Of a DNA stretch of 64,000 nucleotides, positions 27,184 to 35,025 are shown in pieces. The stretch comes from Pseudomonadota bacterium (GTDB lineage: Bacteria > Pseudomonadota > Gammaproteobacteria > Steroidobacterales > Steroidobacteraceae): positions 1-64,000 of the forward strand of contig JAJZUT010000020.1 in the NCBI GenBank assembly GCA_021847105.1, in the 5' to 3' direction. Made by a program: the position numbers and the translations under genes. The notes below the pieces were generated by a model that did not search any database, was not told the origin of the DNA, and saw only the letters and a program-made list of their open reading frames with translations. Position 1 is the stretch's first letter. Each line of letters begins with the position of its first letter.

Positions 27184-27665
27184 GTGCGCCATGCCGCGCG
27201 ACATTGTCGCACGCGAGTCGGTTGGTGTTGAGTCATGTGCGAGATCTGAGCACATGACGTTAGAATGTGACTCCCGACTGGTGCGCCGATGAGGCATGCA
27301 ACGCAGTCCGTCAGCAGGTCTTCGGCAGTCTCGACGAACCATTGTGTGGGTTCGTGCCCGGGCGTAGACTTTTTTGCCCTCCCCTGAGGTTCCGAGCCTC
27401 CGCGCCGAGGGGAACGTGAAGCGTCGGGCGCAGCCTTGGGTGCGGTGGTGCAGCGTCCTTAGGGTCCGTACAGAGACCGCGGAACTGCCGGGAGGCAGAC
27501 CGTCCGATCTCGACGTGCGCTGTGGAGGCGACAAGGAGTCGTTCGTCCGTACGTCCGTGTCGCGGAGAATCAGGGTCGAATGGCACTCCCGCTGTGCCGT
27601 CTGGCGGTGGCGAGTGGCGGGATGCGGCACGGGTGGGTCACTGAAGCGAATGAGGAGTCCTCGCC
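27184..27665. other. Spacer holding a hairpin, no supported gene
   Basis: Between the frameshifted dehydrogenase and the aldo/keto reductase. It contains the inverted repeat at 27232-27258 and a short T-run (TTTTTT at about 27370). Frames through it are shadows without domains. The last bases include GAGGAG, the ribosome binding site for the reductase. Confidence 0.45.
27232..27258. repeat. Perfect 9-bp inverted repeat
   Basis: GTCATGTGC (27232-27240) and GCACATGAC (27250-27258) are exact reverse complements separated by nine bases. It lies 49 bases after the dehydrogenase stop codon. It could be a transcript hairpin or a dimeric repressor site for the downstream aldo/keto reductase; no T-run follows directly. 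Confidence 0.5.
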
Positions 27666-28697
27666 ATGCAGTACGCACTGCTCGGAAACACCGGGCTGGT
27701 TGTGTCCCGTCTCGCGTTCGGTGCCATGACCTTCACCGCCGGCAATCGCCAGATGCGCGCCGTTGCCAAGGTGGGGCCCGATCTGGCTGGCGAGCTGGTG
27801 GCGCGCGCGCTCGATGCCGGCATCAATTTCTTCGATACCGCGGACGCGTATGCCGATGGGGAGTCCGAGTCCCTGCTCGGCGCGGCGCTCAAGCGACATC
27901 GGGAGCGGATTGTGCTCGCCACCAAGGTCGGGTTCCGCAGCGGCCCGCCGCTCACTCAGGCGGGACTTTCGCGTCGACACATCCTCTGGTCAGTCGAGCA
28001 GAGCCTGCGGCGGCTGCAAACAGACTGGATCGATGTCTACATCGCGCACCGCGAGGATCCGTATACGCCCGTGGAGGAGACGCTCGAGGCTTTGGACACG
28101 CTGGTCCGTGCCGGGAAAGTCCGCTATCTGGGCTTTTCCAACTGGTCGGCATGGCGGGCCGCGGCAGCGCTCGAAATTCAGCGCGCTCAGGGACTCGCTC
28201 GCTTCACGCACGGCCAGATGTACTACTCGTTACTCGGACGCGACGTTGAGCGAGACGTGGTGCCGATGATGCGTCAATACGGTCTTGGCATGACCGTGTG
28301 GAGTCCACTCGCCGGCGGCTTCCTGAGCGGCAAGTACACGCGTCAGACGCTCACTGATCCGGACAATCGCATAGCCGGCTTCGACTTTCTGCCCTTCGAG
28401 AAAGAGGCGGGCTTTGCACTGGTCGAGCGGCTGCGAGCAATTGCCGCAGCCCATGCGGCGAGCATCGCACAGGTGGCGCTTGCATGGTTGCTGTCGCGCC
28501 CTGCCGTGACCAGCGTGCTGCTCGGCTCGAGCAGACTGGCGCAGCTCGAGGACAACCTGCGCGCGATCGATGTCAAACTGTCGACGGAGGAACTCGCCGA
28601 GCTTGCTGCGGCGACCGAACCGGTGGCGGTCTATCCGAACTGGTTCAGCGATACTCTGTGCGATGAGTCGCTGCGAGTCTCGCTCGGTGCGGCGTGA
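27666..28697 (+). CDS. Aldo/keto reductase
   Basis: A 343-residue TIM-barrel oxidoreductase of the AKR superfamily (YajO/Tas-like branch). The catalytic tetrad is visible: Asp57 and Tyr62 in FFDTADAYADGESE, Lys87 in LATKVGF and His128 in YIAHREDPYTP. The C-terminal NADPH-binding part has LLGSSRLAQLEDNL. It reduces an aldehyde or ketone with NADPH; the substrate is unknown. GAGGAG sits 10 bases before the ATG. The stop overlaps a GTG start of the next gene by four bases, so the reductase may be translationally coupled to the ABC exporter genes. Confidence 0.92.
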   Translation: MQYALLGNTGLVVSRLAFGAMTFTAGNRQMRAVAKVGPDLAGELVARALDAGINFFDTADAYADGESESLLGAALKRHRERIVLATKVGFRSGPPLTQAGLSRRHILWSVEQSLRRLQTDWIDVYIAHREDPYTPVEETLEALDTLVRAGKVRYLGFSNWSAWRAAAALEIQRAQGLARFTHGQMYYSLLGRDVERDVVPMMRQYGLGMTVWSPLAGGFLSGKYTRQTLTDPDNRIAGFDFLPFEKEAGFALVERLRAIAAAHAASIAQVALAWLLSRPAVTSVLLGSSRLAQLEDNLRAIDVKLSTEELAELAAATEPVAVYPNWFSDTLCDESLRVSLGAA

Positions 28698-29797
28698 GTC
28701 GATCGGCAAGGGCCGGGGGCTTCGGCGTATCCTTCACGCTCTTCAGTCAATGGGTGATGCTCATGTCGGATCGGGAGCCCTCCTGGCTCGATGCGCGGCC
28801 CTCGTTGCGCGTGTCATGGCTGCAGTGGTGCAACCTCTGGCGGCGCTGGCCATTCGCGGCGGCGACGGCAACCGGTGCATTACTGATGTTCGGCGTGCTC
28901 GGCCGCATCGGTGCGGTCGGACATCTGATCGAGCGGGCCGCATCGGCGCCGCGCATGGTGCTCGCGGTGGCAACGGTGATCGCGACCACTCTCGTGCTGC
29001 GGCACCGCCGTCGGGTGGCGAGCCAGTGGCCGTTGCATTGGCTGGCGCCGCTGCCCCATGACCTTGCGGTCGCGACCCGCGCGGCCGCAGCGGCGCTGAC
29101 CGTATGGTTCGCCGTGGCGGCGGAGATTGCCCTGGTCTCGGGCCTGGCACACGTACCGGCGTGGGTGACGGTGCGGCTGTTGGTCTGCGGCAGCGCAGGT
29201 GTCGTGTTCGGCGTGCTGCTTGCCGCGGTGCTGTCGATGAGGGGAATGACCCACGGCGAGAGCGAGCCGCCGCGTTCGCGATTTGCCGCCGTCCGCCGGT
29301 CCGGCGTGGCGATGGCGTGGCTCGGCTCGCTGCGCCCCCTGGGTGCCTGGCCCCTCGCCGAGACCCGCTATCGCGATCGACCGAGCATCCGCGCGCGCAG
29401 TCTGATTCTGCTTCTGCTCGCGGTGCCGATGGGCACCTCAGGCGGAGTGGCGCTCGCAGCGGCGACCGGGTGGCTGCTGGCGCTGCACCTGCTCAACCTG
29501 CTGCTCTCGCTGGTACGGTCGGCATTCAGTGCCGCGCGCTGGCTCGGGCCGACACCGCTGCGTCCGGTGCACTTTGCAGTGGCGCTGTCGCACCAGATTC
29601 TGATCGCGCAGATTCTCGGCTGCGCTGCGCTCAGCGTCATCGTGTATGTCGCGCTCGGAGCAGTGGCGGCGCGCGAGGCGCTTGCACTCAGCGGGCTGTG
29701 GGTGAGTGCCGCCGGCACCGTCGGCGCAGGAATGTGCGTGTTGGCGCTGCGCAGTCGATCGATCGCGGCCTCTGTGATGCACCGGGGATGGCAATGA
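28694..29797 (+). CDS. Putative ABC transporter permease, multi-pass
   Basis: A 367-residue hydrophobic protein with about seven to eight predicted membrane segments (for example AAATATGALLMFGVLG, VLAVATVIATTLVL, WVTVRLLVCGSAGVVFGVLL, SLILLLLAVPMGTSGGVALA, ILIAQILGCAALSVIVYVAL). No family motif is evident. The next gene overlaps it by an ATGA and encodes a lone ABC ATPase, which makes this the likely membrane partner. A GTG at 28694 overlaps the preceding stop; starts at 28757 or 28763 (MSDREPSW) are alternatives. Substrate unknown. Confidence 0.65.
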   Translation: MSRSARAGGFGVSFTLFSQWVMLMSDREPSWLDARPSLRVSWLQWCNLWRRWPFAAATATGALLMFGVLGRIGAVGHLIERAASAPRMVLAVATVIATTLVLRHRRRVASQWPLHWLAPLPHDLAVATRAAAAALTVWFAVAAEIALVSGLAHVPAWVTVRLLVCGSAGVVFGVLLAAVLSMRGMTHGESEPPRSRFAAVRRSGVAMAWLGSLRPLGAWPLAETRYRDRPSIRARSLILLLLAVPMGTSGGVALAAATGWLLALHLLNLLLSLVRSAFSAARWLGPTPLRPVHFAVALSHQILIAQILGCAALSVIVYVALGAVAAREALALSGLWVSAAGTVGAGMCVLALRSRSIAASVMHRGWQ

Positions 29798-30552
29798 GCG
29801 CAACGGTGAGCCCACCGGCGCTGCGGATCACCGGGCTGTGCGCGGGGTACGGCGCGCGGCAAGTGCTGCACGAGGTCAGTCTCGAGGTGCCTGTCGGGCA
29901 CTGGTGTGCGCTGCTCGGTCCCAATGGCAGCGGTAAGTCGACGTTGCTCTTCTGCGTTGCGGGGCTGCTGCGTGCGCAGGCCGGTCAGATTGAACTGTCG
30001 GGCCACTCGCTGCTGTGCATGGCGGAGCGTGCCAAGCGCTCGCTCGGGTTTGCATGTGCCCCTGAGCGCGTGCCGGGGCTGCTCACCGGACGGCAGTGTC
30101 TGCAGGTTTACGCGGCAGCCAAGGGTCTAGGGGAGATCGATGAGGACGTGCGCGAGCTCAGCGATGCACTGGCGCTCACGCCGCAACTCGATCAGTTCGT
30201 GGACACCTATTCGCTCGGGACGCGACAGAAACTTGCGGTGGCGCTCGCGCTGCTCGGCGCGCCCCGGCTCATCGTGCTCGATGAGTCATTCAACGGCCTC
30301 GATCCGGCGAGCGCGGGTATCCTGAAACGCCATCTGCGCCGCATCGCGGACGAGCGGCGAGCCGCGATTCTGCTCGCGACGCATGCGCTCGATGTGGTCG
30401 AGCGTTATGCCGACAGTGTCGCGCTCCTGCTGGCGGGTCGGATCGTGTGTCGCTGGGACGCGCAGGAACTCGCTGCGCGCCGCGCCAGCGGCCAGGGTCT
30501 CGAGGAGTTGTTGGCTGGAGCGAGCGCCGCGTACGCCGACCTGCCGCGGTGA
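29794..30552 (+). CDS. ABC transporter ATP-binding protein
   Basis: A 252-residue ABC ATPase: Walker A GPNGSGKST, signature region YSLGTRQKLAVALALLG (LSGG replaced by SLGTRQK, as in many exporters of the ABC-2 type), Walker B LIVLDESFNGLDP and an H-loop ATHALD. LDES in place of LDEP is a minor variation. It should energise the permease encoded immediately upstream, with ATGA overlap. The pair resembles ABC-2 type exporters; the cargo is unknown. Confidence 0.88.
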   Translation: MSATVSPPALRITGLCAGYGARQVLHEVSLEVPVGHWCALLGPNGSGKSTLLFCVAGLLRAQAGQIELSGHSLLCMAERAKRSLGFACAPERVPGLLTGRQCLQVYAAAKGLGEIDEDVRELSDALALTPQLDQFVDTYSLGTRQKLAVALALLGAPRLIVLDESFNGLDPASAGILKRHLRRIADERRAAILLATHALDVVERYADSVALLLAGRIVCRWDAQELAARRASGQGLEELLAGASAAYADLPR

Positions 30553-30586
30553 GTCGGGGCGCCCGCTGCCCGGCGGCGTGCCGCGC

Positions 30587-32929
30587 CTAACGCCAGGCCC
30601 AGGGCCAAGGTCGAAGCGCGAAATGTGCGGGCGGGATGTTGCCCGCCAGATAACGCACGAAATAGTCCCAGCGCCGCCGGGTGATGTACGGCGTCGCATA
30701 GCCGTAGCCATGGCGCACATTGGGGATGGCGATCATGTCGAAGTTCTTGTTCGCCTTGATCAGCGCCTGCACCACGATCTCGGTGTTTTCCGGCGGCACA
30801 TTGTCATCGAGAGTCCCGTAAGTCAGCATCAGATGGCCGCGCAGCTGCCCGGCGAGCAATTCGTTGGCCTGATTGTCGTAGTTCGTTCGGCCATCGGGGC
30901 GGCGCACCAGCAGGCCCTGGTACTTCTCGCCCCAGTCGTTTTCGTAGTCACGGTTGTCCTGGTTGCCGCTTTCGGCCCAGCCGACCTTGAAGAAGCTTGG
31001 GTAGCGGAACAGCGCATCGGTGGCGGCATTGCCGCCGCCGGAATGGCCCCAGATGCCGACGCGGCGCAGATCGACCCAGGGGTAGCGTCGTGCAAGTTGC
31101 TTGAGCGCGGTGACCTGGTCGGGCAGGGTGTTATCGCCCATGTCGCCGTACCAGAGATGATGAAAGCTCGCAGAGCGGTATGGTGTGCCCATGCCGTCGA
31201 TCGCGACCACGATGAAGCCCAGCTCGGCGAGGGACTGATCGTCCTGGCGTGCCGGCTCGAATCGGAAGGTCGAAACCGAACCGATCTGCGGTCCGGGATA
31301 AATGTAGTCGATGATCGGGTATTTCTTGCGAGGATCGAAAGGCGTCGGCTTGAACAACAGGCCATAAAGGTTCGTCGTACCGTCCCGAGCTTTGACCACG
31401 ATCTGCTCGGGAGGATGCCAGCCGATGGCGCGCAGCCGATCAAGGCGTGCTCGGGCTACCGTTGCGATGATCCGTCCATTATTGGCATCGCGCAGTGTTG
31501 TCACCGGCGCGCGGCTCGTCGTGGAGCAGCTGTCGACGAAGTATCTGCCATCCGGTGACATGCTGATGAGGTTGTCGCAGTTCTGCGGTGTGAGCAGCAC
31601 GGGTGCGCCACCGGCAAGACTCGCCTTCCAGAGCTGCTCGTAGTAGGGATTAATGCCGGGAGTCCGGCCGACGGCCCGGAACCAGACCGTTCCGGTGGCT
31701 CGGTCGAGGTGCAACACCTGCGTCACATCGCCCTTGCCGCTGGTGACCGGATGTTCGAGCCGTCCGGTGGTGAGGCTGTACAGGTACAAGTTGCCCCAGT
31801 TGTTGCGCTCGCTGTACCACATGACCTCGCCCGCGGCGGGGAGGTAGCGCCAATCGACTGCGCCAATGCCACTGTGATAGTAGGTTGAGACGCTGTCCTC
31901 GAACACGGTGCGCACTGCGCCGGTGCGAGCATTGGCGATGTGCAGCCATTCGTGGTGCCGGTTACGCGAACTCGTGACGAGTGCGAGCGTTCTGCTGTCC
32001 GGAGCCCACTGCAGGTCGTCCCAGTGACCGGTGTCGTTGCAGCTGAGCTCATCGCACAGACTGGAGAGGCGCTGCTGGGGGGGCAGTTGTAGACGCACTA
32101 CCCGCTGCGATGCGACATGAATGACGACCGGCTCTATCCTGAATACGTGCCGGTCACCGGGCAAGGGATATTTCCATTTTTCGAGGGTGGGATGGCCGAT
32201 TCCCGCGCTCACCAGATACATGTCCCCGACCCGACGCTGGTCCTGCTGGTAGGTGGCAATCTCTCTGGAGTTCGGCGACCAGTTGAGCACCGGTTTGGCG
32301 GAGTGCACCCAGCCTGCGTTATGGGTCGCATAGCCGAAGTTCCTCACGCCGTCGAACGTGAGTTGCCGCTCTTTGCCGCTCGCCAGGTCGCGCACCCATA
32401 GGTTCCAGTGCCGGATGAACGCAAGCAGTTGGCCGTTGGGAGAGACGATGCCCGGCTCCTTGCCGCTTCCCTGCAGCGGGGCCTCGACGGTGCAGTGTCC
32501 GGTACCGCTGAGATTGCAGCGAAAGCGGCGCGCACCGCGGGTGATCTCGAGTTCTCCGTGCTCGATCCGGATGGCGCTGACGCCAAGGGCGTCCGGATCG
32601 AGGATGGCGCCGATGGCGTTGCCGAGCGCTGCGGCGAGCTTGAGCCGATTGAAGGCCGCAGCCACTTTGCCGGAGGCCGCATCCATGATGCGGTAATGGT
32701 CGCCCCGCGCATCGTGCTCGATGAACCAAAAGCGATCGCCCGGCAGCCAATGCACGCGCTCGACGTCATCGTCCACGAGCGGCCCGGCCTCGTACGGCAT
32801 GAATTGCTCGGCGCGGGCGTAATCCTGCGTGGTCAGCTGTCGTCCGCTGGCGCGCGCACCGGGACACAGCAGCACCGCCGCGCTGGTGAGCAGAACCGGT
32901 GGAAACAGTCTACGTAATGTCGAAATCAC
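30587..32929 (-). CDS. S9-family prolyl peptidase, dipeptidyl peptidase IV-like
   Basis: A 780-residue exported protein. The GTG at 32929, preceded by a purine-rich GGGGGA, gives a signal peptide (STLRRLFPPVLLTSAAVLL ending CPGARA). Residues about 60-500 form a beta-propeller (for example YEAGPLVDDDVERVHWLPGD), then an alpha/beta hydrolase domain with Ser630 in WGHSGGGNAA, Asp708 in LDDNVPPE and His740 in NVRHGYGY, the complete triad. It should remove X-Pro dipeptides from peptides in the periplasm. A much longer upstream frame is antisense to ybiI and is not used. It is convergent with the ABC exporter. Confidence 0.9.
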   Translation of the reverse strand: MISTLRRLFPPVLLTSAAVLLCPGARASGRQLTTQDYARAEQFMPYEAGPLVDDDVERVHWLPGDRFWFIEHDARGDHYRIMDAASGKVAAAFNRLKLAAALGNAIGAILDPDALGVSAIRIEHGELEITRGARRFRCNLSGTGHCTVEAPLQGSGKEPGIVSPNGQLLAFIRHWNLWVRDLASGKERQLTFDGVRNFGYATHNAGWVHSAKPVLNWSPNSREIATYQQDQRRVGDMYLVSAGIGHPTLEKWKYPLPGDRHVFRIEPVVIHVASQRVVRLQLPPQQRLSSLCDELSCNDTGHWDDLQWAPDSRTLALVTSSRNRHHEWLHIANARTGAVRTVFEDSVSTYYHSGIGAVDWRYLPAAGEVMWYSERNNWGNLYLYSLTTGRLEHPVTSGKGDVTQVLHLDRATGTVWFRAVGRTPGINPYYEQLWKASLAGGAPVLLTPQNCDNLISMSPDGRYFVDSCSTTSRAPVTTLRDANNGRIIATVARARLDRLRAIGWHPPEQIVVKARDGTTNLYGLLFKPTPFDPRKKYPIIDYIYPGPQIGSVSTFRFEPARQDDQSLAELGFIVVAIDGMGTPYRSASFHHLWYGDMGDNTLPDQVTALKQLARRYPWVDLRRVGIWGHSGGGNAATDALFRYPSFFKVGWAESGNQDNRDYENDWGEKYQGLLVRRPDGRTNYDNQANELLAGQLRGHLMLTYGTLDDNVPPENTEIVVQALIKANKNFDMIAIPNVRHGYGYATPYITRRRWDYFVRYLAGNIPPAHFALRPWPWAWR

Positions 32930-33018
32930 CGTTTCCCCCGCTCGTGCTTGCGGCTGCCTGGCAGTCCGCCCAGCGCCGAGGTTACGGCACAGTCCGGGCG
33001 GGGGAAACCGCAGCGCGC

Positions 33019-33285
33019 TCAGCGCAGCTGGCTGTCCTTGCTGCCCCGGCGGTTGTAGCCGCTGAAGACCTCGTTTTCCTTGTCCGCGAGTGCCTGGCAG
33101 GCGAGGCACAGTTGCACCCCGGGCACCGCACGCTGGCGCTCGGGCGGAATCGGCTCGCCGCATTCCGCACAGTGCGTCCGTCCGGGTCCCTGCGGCAGGC
33201 GGCTCTGCGCTCGCCGGATGCCGTCGTTGACGGTCGCGTCGATCTGTTCCTGCACGGCGCCTTCGCCGGCCCAGCCGGTGGCCAT
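33019..33285 (-). CDS. ybiI: YbiI-like DksA/TraR-type C4 zinc-finger protein
   Basis: An 88-residue protein, almost collinear with E. coli YbiI: start MATGWAGEGAVQEQIDATV, zinc finger CAECGEPIPP...CLACQ and the characteristic end SGYNRRGSKDSQLR. The four Cys of the finger are intact. It belongs to the DksA/TraR group of small proteins related to RNA polymerase secondary-channel regulators, although YbiI's own role is unclear. The start at 33285 has GGGAGAG upstream; a longer frame adds 15 non-conserved residues. It is divergent from the marR operon. Confidence 0.92.
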   Translation of the reverse strand: MATGWAGEGAVQEQIDATVNDGIRRAQSRLPQGPGRTHCAECGEPIPPERQRAVPGVQLCLACQALADKENEVFSGYNRRGSKDSQLR

Positions 33286-33360
33286 GATGGCGGACTCTCC
33301 CAGAATGAAGTGAAGGGTCATTGTACGCATCGCGCGCGCCCGCCGCGCGGACCGGCTGAC

Positions 33361-33405
33361 TTGCCGTATATAATCTCAAATGATATAATTCAAAAATATA
33401 TTATA
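33361..33405 (+). promoter_or_regulatory. Promoter and likely operator of the marR-emrAB operon
   Basis: A very AT-rich island in GC-rich surroundings. TTGCCG (33361-33366) and TATAAT (33384-33389) are 17 bases apart, a near-consensus sigma-70 promoter. The TATAAT also forms the left arm of an inverted repeat, TATAAT-N10-ATTATA (33384-33389 and 33400-33405), covering the predicted transcription start. MarR dimers bind such AT-rich palindromes, so autorepression is likely. The ATG of marR is at 33415. Confidence 0.75.
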
Positions 33406-33414
33406 GAATCTCGT

Positions 33415-33912
33415 ATGAGTCCCGATCGTTTTCGCCAACTGGGCTTCCTCCTCAAAGACGTCAGCCGCCGCTATACGCGCCGCTTCGAGGAGCGCGCGCA
33501 GCGTCTGGCACTGACGCTGCCGCAGTGTCGGGCGCTGATCCATCTGCAAAGTCATGAGGGCGTCAGTCAGAAGCGCCTCGCGGAGCTTGCGGACGTCGAT
33601 CCGATGACTCTGGTACGCATTCTCGACCGGATGGAAGCCGACGGCTGGGTTCAGAGGCGGTTCGATCCGGCCGACCGGCGCGCCCACACGTTGTGGCTCA
33701 CGGCTGCAGCCACGCCGGTGCTCGAGCAGATCTGGCAACTCATTACCGAGACGCGCGCCGAGATGCTCCAGGGACTCTCGACCGAGGAGCGCGCGGTGCT
33801 GGTGGCGCTGCTCGAGCGGGTGCACGCGAATCTCACGGCGCTGCCGCCCTTACCGGCCGATCAATCTCCCGCTCCCGAGATCGGGCGCAGGTCCACGAGG
33901 TCCAATCGATGA
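33415..33912 (+). CDS. MarR-family transcriptional regulator
   Basis: A 165-residue winged-helix protein: LALTLPQCRALIHLQSHEGVSQKRLAELADVDPMTLVRILDRMEADGWVQ, then the wing RRFDPADRRAHTLWLT and C-terminal dimer helices, all standard for MarR. It heads an operon with emrA- and emrB-like genes (ATGA overlap with the next gene) and is preceded by an AT-rich palindrome over the promoter, so it very likely represses the pump until a hydrophobic or phenolic ligand binds. The ligand is unknown. Confidence 0.92.
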   Translation: MSPDRFRQLGFLLKDVSRRYTRRFEERAQRLALTLPQCRALIHLQSHEGVSQKRLAELADVDPMTLVRILDRMEADGWVQRRFDPADRRAHTLWLTAAATPVLEQIWQLITETRAEMLQGLSTEERAVLVALLERVHANLTALPPLPADQSPAPEIGRRSTRSNR

Positions 33913-34997
33913 ATGATTCTGGGCATGATGCCGATTCGCTGCGCGTGACCGCCCCTGCACCGCGCAGGCTGCGCGAGCGGTTGCGTCGGCCGCTGATGTG
34001 GGGCGTGCCGCTGCTGGTGGCCGTCGGCGGGCTGTATTTCTATCTGACCAGCGGGCGTTACCAGTCCACCGAGGACGCTTACCTGCGCGCCGCGCAGGTG
34101 CAGATCAGTGCCAACGTCTCCGGCCGCGTGCGTCAGATCGACGTGCGTGAGAACGAACCGGTACATCGCGGTCAGGTGCTCTTCCGGCTGGATGACCGAC
34201 CGTTCCGCATTGCGGTGCAGGCGGCGCGTGCGCGCCTGGCGGCGGCGCGGCTGTCCGTGGCATCGCTGCAGGCCGATTATCGAGCCGATCTGGCTGCGCT
34301 GCGCGCGGCCGGCAGTCAGGCCGCCTATGCGGCGCGGGAACTCCGTCGCCAGCGGCGGCTGCTCGCGATCGGAGTTTCCTCGCGCTCCAAGCTCGATCGC
34401 ACGAGTCTCGAACTGCAGCAGGCTGATGCGGCAGTCACAGCCGCCAAGCAGCGGATTCGGGCGGTGCTGGCGCGGCTCGGCGGCCGCCCCGGTTTGCCGG
34501 TGGCGCAAAATCCCCAGGTCGCCGAAGCGCAGGCGGCACTGGATCATGCCCTGCTCGAACTGTCGTACACGACGGTGCGCGCACCGGCCGATGGCATCGT
34601 GACCAAGGTGGAGCACCTGCAGGTGGGGGCCTACCTGCCGCTCGCCACGCCGGCGTTCGTGCTGGTTTCCACCGCCGAAGTCTGGGTCGAGGCGGACTTC
34701 AAGGAAGACCAGATCACCAATATCCGCCCCGGCGACCGCGCGACTGTCAGCATCGACGCCTATCCCGATCAGACCTTCCACGCCATTGTCGCGAGCATCA
34801 CGCCCGGCACCGGTTCGCAATTCTCGATCCTGCCGCCACAGAATGCTACCGGCAACTGGGTGAAGGTCGTGCAGCGCGTCGGTGTACGTCTACATCTGGT
34901 TGGTGCGCTGCCCCCCGTGCGCTCGGGCCTCAGTGCCACGGTGACCGTCGATACACGCTTGCGCACGAATGGCGCGGCGGGCGGGACCAAGAGCTAG
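33909..34997 (+). CDS. emrA: EmrA-type membrane fusion protein (HlyD family)
   Basis: A 362-residue periplasmic adaptor. One N-terminal membrane helix (about 30-47, PLMWGVPLLVAVGGLYFYL), then the lipoyl half YLRAAQVQISANVSGRVRQIDVRENEPVHRGQVLFRLDD, a long coiled-coil hairpin (about 100-200) and the second lipoyl/beta-barrel part (TTVRAPADGIVTKVEHLQVG). It links an inner-membrane MFS pump to an outer-membrane channel. The ATG overlaps the marR stop by 4 bases, and the pump and channel genes follow directly. Confidence 0.9.
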   Translation: MNDSGHDADSLRVTAPAPRRLRERLRRPLMWGVPLLVAVGGLYFYLTSGRYQSTEDAYLRAAQVQISANVSGRVRQIDVRENEPVHRGQVLFRLDDRPFRIAVQAARARLAAARLSVASLQADYRADLAALRAAGSQAAYAARELRRQRRLLAIGVSSRSKLDRTSLELQQADAAVTAAKQRIRAVLARLGGRPGLPVAQNPQVAEAQAALDHALLELSYTTVRAPADGIVTKVEHLQVGAYLPLATPAFVLVSTAEVWVEADFKEDQITNIRPGDRATVSIDAYPDQTFHAIVASITPGTGSQFSILPPQNATGNWVKVVQRVGVRLHLVGALPPVRSGLSATVTVDTRLRTNGAAGGTKS

Positions 34998-35025
34998 CGG
35001 GCGCGAGCCGGCATCGACCGTACAT

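Noticed and set aside
32930..33379. Upstream extension of the DPP-IV frame
   Set aside because: It is antisense to nothing useful but overlaps ybiI in another frame on the same strand and would place the signal peptide inside the protein; the GTG at 32929 gives a proper signal peptide.
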